Shown here in pieces: positions 12,361-24,402 of a stretch of 64,000 nucleotides of DNA. The notes beneath the pieces were generated by a model. The model saw nothing but the letters and a program-made list of their open reading frames with translations. It was not told the DNA's origin and did no database searches. Every line of letters begins with the position of its first letter. Position 1 is the first letter of the stretch. The position numbers and the translations under genes are program-made. The DNA is from Sympetrum striolatum (Eukaryota > Arthropoda > Insecta > Odonata > Libellulidae): the NCBI GenBank assembly GCA_947579665.1, contig OX388348.1, forward strand, positions 15,872,001-15,936,000, in the 5' to 3' direction.

Positions 12361-15300
12361 TCTTTCGATTTTTCGGCTTGCACTTTAATTAAAAGCAGCC
12401 GTAATTATTTACCTATCACAAGAAAGAGTTAATATCTACTCAATTATTAACATTTTTGTTTTAAAATCAACTTAGTTTTCTGATTATTTTTTTTTCAGAC
12501 TGAGTTTTATGACTATTTAAAAATTTTATTGAATATTAATGGAATTTCAATAGGAGAAAGAGCCTTTCAATTATAATATCTAATTTTTGGAGCGAGAAAA
12601 ATCTAGTTCTAACTGGGTCGCCAGTAGCTGCCGGAGAAAAACCGTAATTGGTAGTTTTCAGTAAACCAGAACGAATTTTATTATGGTTCGATGCTCTACC
12701 CAAAACGTATTTAGCATTAATTTCAACCGCGTGGCAACATTACATTCCAGGTTGTAAAACTCCAAAATAAATGAAAATTAAAGATTCATTGATCACGTAA
12801 ATGAATCTTCATACTTTTACAATATGATTACAAACTATTTATCATAGAAAGTTAGTTGGATATATTGAATTTATTAATATAATATGTAATTGTGCAAGTT
12901 TCTTTGATCTCTAGAACGAGAAATCTCTTTGACTTAGAGCAAGATATAATTAATATAATTACTCAAATCAAGGCACGCTCAAAATTATTTTACATCCAAC
13001 GCTGTGGTAAACTTAACTGATTGAAATCGAAATTCACTGAAGCTGTAAACGATAAAATATGTCTATGTCTATTAAAAAACCGTGCAAGCCGCCTTTCGGC
13101 GTGTGGCAAGGGACAATAGAGCAAAAGAATAGAGAAAAATTAGAGCAATAGTCTAAAGATAGGTGCAATATGTTATTTCCTTTTGGTGGGAGAGAAGAGC
13201 AGAAGTAATTGGCAGGAATATAAACCCTAAAGGGAAAGGAGGCATGTGAAAAATATAAAGGAAATGATAAGGATTTAGACCAAAGATCCTCTATCTGTGG
13301 AATGTGATATCCTTTTCATCTCTGTCGGAAAATTTTAACAAAAGCATGTTCTTCGATTATATTCCTGTTTCTGGGTAAGCTCCTTGCACCAATTTTAATG
13401 AAAAAAGCATAATTCTAACAGAAAGGCCGTCATGATCGTTACTTAGCTCCCTGCGAAAGACAGTGCTGTATAAAAACATGCATTTATCCAATCTCTGGAC
13501 CAGTCAAGTTGACTCGAACTGCCTTTCCAATTACTAGTAATTGGTATGAAATTCTCCATTTAACTTCCCATTCTTAAGAGGAACTACTCTTTACTGTTAT
13601 ATTTGCTTTATATATTTTACTGAAAACATTCGCATATCTTTTATAGGTGCCGCACGGTGATTACATTCTTTATTTTACCTGGTGAGTACAAATTATCACT
13701 GGATATGCGTTTTCAGATTTGAACAAAGTTCTAATTACTTTGTGCCTGAAATTTATTTCCAAATTAATCCAATACAACCTCAGTCTCAACTCATAATCGC
13801 TATGACTTAGGCGGCTATAGCAGGAAGCGCGATGTCTGTAAGAGTTAAATGCCAGAGCTTACTCGAAGAGCAAGAATTCAGCCTACTAATTTTCGGCTTA
13901 AATGCATTATTAATTTGCCGTGAATACGAATTCATTTATAATTTCACGGCAGTATGAATTACTAAGTAAATAATAAAAATTATAAATCACATAAATAATA
14001 CATTAAACCATATCTAAATTTAATTCCAAATTTGTTAAAAATTGGCACGAATGTACTTTGATATGCTATGAATTTTAATGATTCAATGGATACTATTTTT
14101 CATTATTGAGTAATTTTCTCTGCCCTAACAGAGTATTTAATTCAAATGATACTAATTAGCATGAGGAGTTACCACATGCTCACTCTCATGAAACAGTTAT
14201 TAAACTTTTGAGATGCTCGAGAAAGCTATTCCATCGCCTTATTATAATAGCCAGCATAATTATAACTAAAATACATAATTTTTCTGATATTCAGCGATCA
14301 AATACTTCAAATTTATGATTACATATTATTATTATTATCACAGATACATTTTAAAACCTCGTCTTTAATTCTTCCACTTCATTTAATGAATCAATAGCCG
14401 GAATGGATGGGATGGATGAGTTTTGATAAAACGTCCAACGGAATGAAATGGAGATACTGGATACATATGACAAGGTTGATTTATTATAAAGGCCGGAGAA
14501 AGATTTACCAAGAAAGAGAATGAGATAAAAGCTAGACTTCAGTCCGAGAAGTTCTTTGTCCGAGACAGAAAATCCGGGGAAAGTAGAGAGAATATATAGA
14601 GGCATTGTATGGGAAGGATACGGCGGCCATATACATTGAGATATAGAAGAAAGAGCTAGAAGATGATGACAGAAAGAGCTCAAGAAGATAAGGGTTTCAG
14701 ATTAAAGGAGCACTATCAGATATAGATGAGGTTATGAGAAATGGAAAGGTATCTATCACCTAAGTAGAATGTCTTAATGTACGATAGAATTTTACAAAGG
14801 GCCATCATTAAATTTAATGGAGAATGATTTAAACGTTATTTATTGAGAAATAGAGTATTATAAATGTTTTTATTATTCTGGTGTGTGCTGTAAAACAGAG
14901 CGTGTGAAAGGAAAAGTTGATTTCAGGCACTAAAAACGAAGATTTGGTGTTATAGGATCGGAGATATATACATATTAAAAAGAGAGACGAGACAAAATTA
15001 GTACAGCAAATTTAAGGAACTATGTATAATATTGAAAAAATTAATTCTACTTAAACTAGAAACGAAGAGGAAACAGAAATATGAGACATTCTTCATCAAA
15101 TTGAAAAATGTGATGAAGATTTAGAGGATAGGATCCATTTATACATCCTTAGACATACCCAATTAGAGTAATACTACTTACATACTTTACTTACATACAT
15201 ACTACTACATACTTGATGGAAGGTGTACAGTTTTAATACCCAGAGAAATGAGACTAAATTATATCAATATAAATATAGCAACAGACATAAAATAGAAGTA

Positions 15301-15856
15301 TATGATATACTATAATACAAATATGTCTGCATTATGATCAACAAATGATAATCAACTTAGACTTTTCAAAATAAAATAACCGATTCTCAAAACACATTCT
15401 CAAATGAAAACCCCAAATTATAGGATTAATAAGATACATTAACACAATATGGAAACTTTCATTCTTAATTTTTAAATTTTTAATCACATATTAGGAAACA
15501 AAGTTCCTAGAAACCTTAAAGATTCTCAAAGAGTCGAAAAAGGAAACGATGGCTCTTGATGAAGCATAAGGAAGAGAATGGTAAGACCGTATCTTAAAAC
15601 TTCCCTCTGTACAAGCTTTAATAAAAATAGAGATCAAAGGAATATAAGCTTTAGAGTAGCAAGATTAGCGTAGATTATAAAAATGAGAGATTATTAATTA
15701 TTGATAATGAGGAGGAGGCATCTTAAAACCTTAAACAAAAGCAAACAATAATAAAATGATTGGGACTTGACCATAGATCAACCCAGAGAGAATGCCTTAC
15801 TCACAATGCGTCCCGTAAATAAAATCTAATCTACGTGAAATGGTAATTTAGTACTT
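12361..15856. other. AT-rich non-coding DNA, nothing recognised
   Basis: No gene is supported. A purine-rich stretch at 14390-14720 yields a 110-codon minus-strand frame (14351-14683) without recognisable motifs. TACATAC-type short repeats occur at 15178-15215. A GCCGCCTTTCGGCG near-hairpin lies at about 13090. Confidence 0.5.
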
Positions 15857-15962
15857 TCTAAGGAAAAACGGACTTGAAAAAGAATGTCTAAAGGGGCCGG
15901 GAATCGAACCCGGGATCTTCCTCTATCCGGGAGGCTGCTTTATCCATCTAAGCTACCCGGCC
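15857..15962 (-). repeat. tRNA-derived SINE copy (head plus start of body)
   Basis: On the minus strand the sequence opens GGCCGGGTAGCTTAGATGG, then a D-stem-like GCTT/AAGC pair, a CCTC/GAGG anticodon-arm-like hairpin, and CCCGGGTTCGATTCCCGG (B-box complement at 15900-15910). It continues into CCCCTTTAGAC and CAAGTCCGTTTTTCCTTAG. The last part is shared with the element at 58351-58464, which marks it as a family. As a tRNA it fails: acceptor and T-stem pairing compete for the same CCCGGCC bases, and position 33 of the anticodon loop is C. Confidence 0.7.
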
Positions 15963-18954
15963 AGAAAATTTTAACATACCGTTTTGGGGACTTTGTGCGC
16001 ATTGGCAAGTCTTTGTGTTTTCGGTGCCTCGATAAGGCCATGGCCGTAGACGATGTGGGACGAATCTACACTTGCTATGGGTTGGAGTCCCTATGTCACT
16101 ATTTCACACTTCTATGAATTCTTGAGATGTAGATGGCTACTTTATTTTCCGGATAATGTACTGCACTGATGAAACCTGGTTAAGTTAGATAAGAATGACT
16201 AATGCAAAGAAATTTAAATTAGAAATGGCAGCACTTTTTTCCGACAATTTTAGAATCAGAAGTTTAAAATGTTCAAAAGACGTTATAAAATGGATTACAA
16301 ATAAATTCAAGCTAAACTGTTTAGAGTTGGAGATTTTTTAATAAGAAAACTAAATTTTATGCCATTATCGCACCGTGGATTTGAGATCAACTAGTAATAT
16401 TTGGTGGAACGCCATACTTAAAGTGTTAAATTGCTCATGGAAGAATGACCGTAAAGCGAAATAGGTATTTTCGTAACGTGTATATAATTACATATATTCT
16501 TTTATATATTTGTACGAGTGAACGAAAAATTGATAGTCGATTAATTATTAATTGAATCAAAATTGAAAAAGGTGAAAGAAAAATTAGTGTTGATGCAAAA
16601 TCTAGTTTTAAACGGTTTATCTAACTTCGTTACTGTCCCAAAAGTTTAGTCGCTCCATTATTTATTACCCTTTGTGTAAATAAAGAAAACAAGCCAATAT
16701 CAAAAAACCATTAAATTTATTTCAAATGCCAAGCTATCACATATTTCATTCGAAGCAATAAAAACTGGACTTAAAGTTCGATAACACCGTAGCTTTCCGT
16801 ATTAAATACTAGTTTCCATTCTCCATCTCGGAAAACCTCTTCTCTGAACTTCCGGTCAAACACCTTTGACTGATAATCTGCGGTGTGCGTCCGCATTAAA
16901 CAAATCACAGAAATCCTTAAAAATCGGAGGAAAGAAACTCCTGCAGTTGAGGAAATGCGTCTCGGGGAAGAAAGAACATCAATTGCAACGAGAGATGCGG
17001 CCAGGGGATAGGGGAAAACGGGAAATAACAGAGGAGAGTAAAAAAGCTAATGTCGGAGAGAGAAAAAGTAATAGAGATAAGGATAATGAGAGTCGAACGG
17101 GAGGGAAGTTACAGACGGCGGGAGTCCGCAAAAAAGTGAAAATGTAAGAAATGATATATCCTAAATGACAGGCAGGCATACGAAAAATGCCGTCAAGGTA
17201 AGCTGGAAATTCTGCCAGACTGTCTTTTGTTCGGCTCGATTTAATAGGTTGACATTCTTGCGGTGAGTATTGAAGGGTAACATTTTATTCGTTCGAACGC
17301 AGGGTTAAAAACTCCATTACGTGCTCGACGGATTCTCCTGGAAACAATTACAGCTTTCCTTTTCCAACGAGGGACGGAGGCGCATTGCTACGTTACGAAA
17401 CAATACTTAATTTTAAGCATATCCGAAACAAAGCAAGTGAATACAATCCGAGATATTAAAACTACCTCTATACGAATCAAAAGCGATACTTACGTGGTAA
17501 TTTATTATAAAGAGACCAAACCTTTTGTCTTCGTTTAATTCATTAAAATTTTCACCTAATCTGATGAGTTTCCGATACATATTAGTTGAGTGTATAAAAT
17601 TTAAGGGTGACTCTTTCATAGTAGGATGCAAACGCATTCTTAAGTAGGTAAAAAAGAAATCAAATTCTATTCCGAAAAGTAGCAAGGTTTAATTTATTAT
17701 TTACCCAAAATTTTATGTATGTTATTGGTTAAATCCATTATCACTTTCTTATTTAGATCCATCGTATTCCTACGAAAGTCCGTATTTATTGGTCGAGCGT
17801 TTTTAAAAGAAATGCATTAATAAGGCCACAGGGAAAGGGGAACTTTTTGTGGAATCCATCATACAAAGAATAGATTTGGTGGTGGTAAATGCACGTGCAA
17901 ATTCATTTCCTGATTCAAAATTCATCAAATTATTGAACAATTTTTTTGTTAGATACCGAACGTATACACTAAGACTGTAGTTGTAGGTTACGATACAGAC
18001 AATTCCACATTCAAAATAAATGTAAACTTTGATCACGTCATGTACGTTAAATTTTGTTTGAGACAACATTACAAAATTACATAAGGTAGTAAGGGTGTTA
18101 GGATCGATTGGTATGAATGTAGGTATTTATTTTATCGCAGAACTGGTTGTATAAGAACTATATCTAAAAAAAACGATTTATTTAAAAATAAATCCAAAAT
18201 TATAGATCATGGGGTGCAGTAAAAAGTTTTTTGAAATTTTCTTGGAGTTTGCGAAGATCAAGTGCTATCTTGTATATCTACAGTTAATAAATGTTATCAT
18301 AATGTTTTGACCGGAAGTCATAAAAATATTATTTTCTCTTATATCTCCATCTGCCGTAACTAACTCGTTCTGTTTTAAGTATACCTCTAGCTTAATAATT
18401 ATCTGTTATGGATAAATCCAATAAAAGCTATTTCCTCAATTTTGCTCGGTATGAAGCTGCCTGCATTTTAAATATAAAGATAAAAGAACTCATTTATTTC
18501 AACATATTCCTGATTACGCGTTGATAATGTTAAGAAGCTAAATTACGAAAAAACCCAACTTAAAACCATCCATAGCGCAATCTCCGAGAAAATAACATGC
18601 TGAACTGCAAAAGGTTCTCGATTTGTTGGAGAGATCAAGGCTTCCGTTTAAGAAGACCATCTGAGAGGAGCAAGTAGCAACTGAAACAAAACTTATTAGC
18701 TTCAACGATCGCAGATTTTCTTGAAGCAAAAGTACTGGCCGCGAACAGCAGGTGATGCTTAAAACAGATGGAAGATATGTAAGAGGGGAGTACGTGACTC
18801 ATCTCTCAAATGGAGCAAAACATTTTATGTGACCCGAAGACGCTCCGGATTACGTGATGTGACGCAATCCTTTTCGTCTGTGCCGACCGATTCGCGGCGG
18901 AATATATTAATCACTGGTTACGTGCCTGACATCTTGAGATGGTTATGGGCTTGT
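15963..18954. other. AT-rich non-coding DNA with a moderately GC-rich patch
   Basis: A mildly GC-richer patch at about 16840-17390 contains a 93-codon lysine-rich frame (16866-17147 plus). It is purine-biased and shows no domain. A second patch at 18780-18940 has several CpG sites. No gene or repeat can be named. Confidence 0.45.
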
Positions 18955-19975
18955 TCCTCGAAAACAAATTTTTCAAAATAGAATTCTTTGAAAACATTCT
19001 TCAAGAGCTACTTAATTCAAAGTAAATTATTCTAATAAAAATTCTTCGAATGATAAATCATTCGAAAATATAACGATTTCTGCAAAAAAATGTCCCAATC
19101 AATACGTACACCGTATCCTACCCAACTCAAACTTTTTCAAGGAGGTCCATATCTTTACTGAATACATTCCAATTCGAATCCATCGAATCAGTTCTTTTAA
19201 AATAAATTTTGGATAACCCAAGATTCTTTAGGGTTGTCTATTTTCAAAGAATTATTTTTCGAAGAATTTGTAGGCTCCCCGAACAAAAATAGATGGTTTC
19301 GTGAAACCACCTATTTTTGTTTTCAAATATCAATTACGAAATTCACCGTTATATACTCAAATTATATCACAGGCTCAATATATGCTCAAATTATGGCACA
19401 GGAGACTCATGAACTTACTTCTTTGCGTGAAAAATGCTATTCGTTTTATTTCACGGTAAATAAAATTTAAATGTAAATGTAAATTACGTAACGAATGCTT
19501 CAAATTTAATCACGAAAGGTCAATTCCTCGAATGACAAATTCTTCAAAAATAGACCTGATAGACGACTCAACCCATTCCCTAAACTTACTAAATAGCTAA
19601 AAATTCCGAACTATTTTCTTTATTTAGCATCGATTTGTAGAACATCAGATATATTAGAATGGTCTATTTTCGAAGATTTTTTTTCGAACAATTTATTTTC
19701 GAAAAAGAAGTTTTCAAAGAATGTTTCTCCTAGCAATATTTTACTAAACAATGAATATCCCAAAATTCATTCCGGTTTAGAGTGACGAGCTCCAAGGATA
19801 TAGGACCTCCGTTAAATAGAAATTTAGTTAATGAATTTCTTAGAAGAAGAGGAAGTTAGACAATAAAATTATGAAATAAGAAAGGAATAATAGAAGAAAA
19901 GTATAACCGTTAACCAATAAGCAATTCGAACAATTTTCTTTCGAAAAATTTGTTTTCGAAGAATTTGTATGCTTC
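18955..19975. repeat. block of TTCGAA-rich imperfect repeats around a central hairpin
   Basis: Variants of a motif alternating TTTTCGAA with AATTT(G/A)T occur in both orientations at about 18957-19075, 19225-19280, 19515-19550, 19660-19730 and 19920-19970. The pair TTCGAAGAATTTGTAGGCTCC (19258-19278) and TTCGAAGAATTTGTATGCTTCC (19955-19976) shows direct repetition. A near-perfect hairpin lies at 19283-19320: ACAAAAATAGATGGTTTC, loop GT, then the complement with one mismatch. Flanking complementary words (CTTTGAAAAC at 18990, GTTTTCAAAG at 19711) hint at an old inverted-repeat transposon. I cannot find clear termini. Confidence 0.5.
19283..19320. repeat. hairpin, 18-bp stem with one mismatch
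   Basis: The left arm begins ACAAAAATAGATGG and the right arm ends CCTATTTTTGT, separated by a two-base loop. It sits at the centre of the TTCGAA-rich block. Confidence 0.75.
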
Positions 19976-22900
19976 CTGTTCTGATTACTCATGAGATGAA
20001 AGCGCGTTTTAAAAATATCCTCCAAACGATAATGGCTCCCACTTTGGTTCATTCCCTGAAAAAGCAGAGAACCTATTTCTCGCTTCCACGCGGTGGAGAT
20101 GAAATTAGAGCCAGCGAAGGAAGACGACGAGAGAAAGAGGAATGATGGAAAAAGGAATACAGAATGCTCATTTGCGTGCGGTTTGTCCTTCTCTTCCACG
20201 ACCTCAAAGTGACGGTTGCGTCTACGGATGAGAGACTAAGCACGCTTCTTTAGGGGGGAACATGCGCGTGTGTGCATCGAATCGAAAGGTCAGTATCCGC
20301 CGAGAGTGAGGATGATGCGTTGACTTTAAAACAATGGACGAACACAATTAATCAGAATAAATGTCATATAGTGAATTTCAGAGGTTATTACGCATCTTGA
20401 AGTCATTAACATGCAATGATTTTAATCGTTAATGGGATGCATTGGTAAAAGATCACATTTACTGAATGCGGAGCTTTGCAAAATTGTATAAAGTAAGATA
20501 TACGCTGAATTATTGAGATAAGATGTTATATTTTGCAATTTGTTTTACTTATATTTGAAATTAAGAGATATGAATAAATATATTAATAGACATGAATAGA
20601 TTAAAGTTCGAGTTATGAGTAATAATAAGGAATTAAAATAGATATTGATGATGCGATCATTATTTTGTTCCGATTTTTAGATATTTTATCATACTCATAT
20701 TTTAAATTATGTAGAGATACGTTGTGTTAAGTGCGGCTCGTGAAAGGCTTTAATGAGGCCCGCGAACACCACATTTTATATTCTCGCATAAAAATGAGCT
20801 CTGTTTATTTTCACCAGGTATATTATCACATTTCAACGATGGTTTAAAATGAACAAGCCTTTGGATTACCAATTAGTGATACGGAAAACAATTTTAAGTG
20901 ATTTTCATTTATAAATAATGAAAATATGGAATTTCCTAACGAGGTCTCTATAGAATCCTGCATTCCCCAACAAGTGAGGCATTTCCTACTATTAGAACCT
21001 ACAAGGCTGTATGGCGGTACTCAGTAAGGGTAGATTCCGTTTATTTTTATTCTTTTTTCTCTAATATTTTGCTTAATTTCAAATAGATCCTCCGATAGTT
21101 TCACTTATATCCATTCACAAATTATTCGTAAAATCTTAATACTTCAATTAATTAAGCGAACCATTTGCAACTTGCTGGGACTTGGTACACTAGAGGAAAA
21201 TACACTGAGACTTGAAGCCATTAATGCTGAGAATTACTGATTCAATGAACACATTTTCAACGACTGATTCTTGAAGCATGCATGTGTAATCCAAGGTAAC
21301 CCCGTTTTCTTTAATATCCGCCATTGAGAACTCGGTTGAACTAATAAACAGAAATAGTAGAGCTTCATTTAATTTTCAAGCAGACATCGATCTATTTATC
21401 TGCATCGGTTTTTTATTATTATATTATTAAATTATTAATTATTTTCAATTAACCAAAATCAAGCGAGAAAATAAAGAATTTAATAATTACATTTTTATCA
21501 GAATTGCATCACGTGATATGATGATAGATTGGTATTTTGATAATGAATTAAAATTTAATGTAACGTCGAGGCTACATTAATAACATATCAGTATTTTCCT
21601 AATACCTAAATATTTGAATTTCATATCTAAAAAAGTGATTCTCTCATTCATGTGAAATATATTGGGGATGCACGAACAAAACCTAAAATTTTTATTTTTC
21701 CACAAAATAATAATTAAATGAATTTCTCTATTAATGATGAAAATTCTCTAGTTCAAAGAAGATAATTTTGTATTCCCGATTGTAAGTATAAACTATGAAG
21801 CTTAATGGAAATAATATAAAATGTTTTTGGAGTAAAGATATTTCCGAACGCAGATGTTAAAGAAAGAACTTAATAACTAGATGAACTAATTAAACGACTT
21901 TATACTCACAGGTAGTAAAAATTCTACGAAAGTAAATCTTAACAGTTGCACGAGAGAGCTTGTCAAAAGTGATTTCTAGTAAAATACTTTTAATAAACAG
22001 ACAGCTTTATTAAATGTAGGAGAATTATGTAGGGAAGAACTACTTCTACTATTAAATAAGAAGTCATAGGAGCCATAAGAGTCATAGTCAGTCATAAGAA
22101 GTCATCGTACGAGAAATTAAGAAGTTATAAGTAGCCGAATATATCAAAACACATCTAGAAAAAACTTATCAATAACAATTTAAGAAACAAGTTACTATTA
22201 AGGGGTTCACACAAAATGGTTGATGATATGTTAACAAACATGGTCTTACAAATATCTAGGACAGAAATCAAGGCAGGAAAAAGACTTCAAACAAGATAAA
22301 AAGCACCACAAAAGAAGAATATAAGACATTTTTCGCAGATATAAAGTAATACAAACAAAAATAGGAAGGTTTCCAAATTATTAAACGAAAAAGTAAAATA
22401 TACTGCAGAAATACAATAAGAGGCATAATGGAAGAAAGGTGCGACATTGAATAACTGGTAAACATTACGTGAGTAGTTGTTAAATTAGCAGGTGACTTCT
22501 AGATGACCCTCAAAAGAAGTTAAATGATAAAATCCGTCTTAATCATTCCCTTTGTTTACGCGAACATTTCTCCAAGTCCACGAATGGAACTAAACAACTC
22601 CCCGCCATGGGGTCTCAGCAGCAGATAAGGACGTCTGTGATGAGATTGTCTGCGAAGCGGAAAAAGACAGTGACGCCGACCGCAAGAAAGTATACGCCGG
22701 AATGAATATCACGTGTTGAAAAGGCGAGCTCCGAGTGGCAGATGAAATAAAAAGAGGAAAAGCGAATCCGAATTCCTTTCGAGTGATTTCAGGCATTTGT
22801 CCGCAAAATCTCTCCTCATAACCTTTCCTTGGTTAACCTTAAAGAAGCCACCGCACCTTCCAGCTTCCTCATTTCCGAGGAAAACGAGAGTTGCCAACCT

Positions 22901-24119
22901 CTCCATTTTCATGCTTAAGCTGATCTTAAAGGATCTATGAACGCATGGATTCAGGAATTAGCTACTGAATTCCATCATGACTATAATGAACAATTATTAA
23001 TCGGACGAAAACGATTCAATATAATTTAATAGTGCAATAGCTCAAATAATTAATCTAAAATGGACTGGTAAAGAGAAGATCATGAACCTATTAGATTTTA
23101 AAATTTTGATTGATTTTAAAGATAAAACCAAACAAATGTGCAGGTATCCTTTTCTTAGAGTTAATAAACGTAATAACATTATAATTTTCAGGTATCTTTA
23201 TCGGTAATTTATACTTAATTCATATAAATTTTGATATCATTTAAACTTTTATTTTGAATTCTACCGCTCACCTAGAATGATGTGGTAAATAATTAGAATA
23301 TTAATTGCCTCTAATAGAGTCTTGCTAGTTATTTTTTAATTACCCAAAGACTGCTCAATTTTTTTAATATTTTTCTGAGTTAATGTTATATCACACAGTT
23401 GATTTACAGTGAGCATCCCTTAAAAAGCAAAGCGAGTCAATATTCTTTTAAAAATTTAGCTTTCCTAATTTGCAATGAAAACAATCTTAGTAAAATAAAA
23501 TAATTTGATTATATTAAATTTTTACATCATTCGCAATTTTACACGAAAAATGAATAAATATTCCTTGTGCTAAATTGAGTATAATAGCTGTAACTTAAAT
23601 ACCTTTTGTGAATTTAAAATTCTTATTTATGGAATTTTACATATGAAAATAGAACTTATTATTAGGTATGAAGTAGTTATACTTTTAATCTATTAAAATC
23701 AGTGATTTACATTTATAAAAGTCGCTATGCTCTTGTTATGTTGTAATTCCTTGTTTATGGTCGTCTGTAATTTTATTTTGTAAGTAAAAACGTGAAATGT
23801 GCTCATAAAAACAATGTGGAAAGTGCTATGAGATGCTTTGCTTATTATTATACCGGACATTGAGATGCAAAATAAAAGAATGTATGACCACGACCAGGGT
23901 GGAACTGGGTACTCCTTATGCAATACAAAACTTTCTGAGCTTACGTAACGTTACCAAACAAAACGGAAATGCAAAATAAGATACATTGAATTACAATCTT
24001 CCTGAATTTCAACGACAGAGATTGCTTCCTTAGGTTTTATATAATGTATACCAAATATATTAATTTTTTTATCTATAAACAAAAAAGCTAGAAAATAAAA
24101 CAAGAAATAATTATTTTAA
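19976..24119. other. AT-rich non-coding DNA with two GC-richer islands
   Basis: GC-richer islands lie at about 20020-20330 and 22560-22920. The second has overlapping 67-68-codon minus-strand frames with no motif. A small AGTCATA-type repetition occurs at 22060-22110. The rest is AT-rich with nothing recognisable. Confidence 0.45.
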
Positions 24120-24127
24120 GAACTGAG

Positions 24128-24189
24128 TTATAGGTAATAAACTTTGTTACCTACTAACGTAAACCTGGAAACTTATTGTTACCTATAAA
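24128..24189. repeat. short imperfect inverted repeat
   Basis: TTATAGGTAATAAACTTTG near 24128 faces GAAACTTATTGTTACCTATAA near 24169. The arms are about 20 bases and imperfect. Confidence 0.4.
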
Positions 24190-24352
24190 ACGGGTTAGTC
24201 GAACTCAATTCTTTTTCTTTCCCTCTACCCACCACATTTTAATTCCATTAAATCAATTACAGTTAACGAATTTTCCATATATCTAGTGTAAAAAATACTG
24301 AAGAGTTTCATAGAACTACTATGCATAATAAAATATCACTACCAATAGTATA

Positions 24353-24353
<1 letters not shown>

Positions 24354-24401
<48 letters not shown>
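24354..24401. repeat. TA/AT dinucleotide microsatellite
   Basis: An uninterrupted run of about 24 AT units immediately abuts the left end of the large inverted repeat. Confidence 0.95.

Positions 24402-24402
<1 letters not shown>

Noticed and set aside
14351..14683. 110-codon minus-strand frame as a gene
   Set aside because: It is the complement of a purine-rich tract, giving a Ser/Leu/Phe-rich translation with no recognised motif.
15890..15962. Functional tRNA gene on the minus strand
   Set aside because: T-stem and acceptor stem compete for the same bases, the anticodon loop lacks U33, and related copies without a complete cloverleaf exist. A SINE explains it better.
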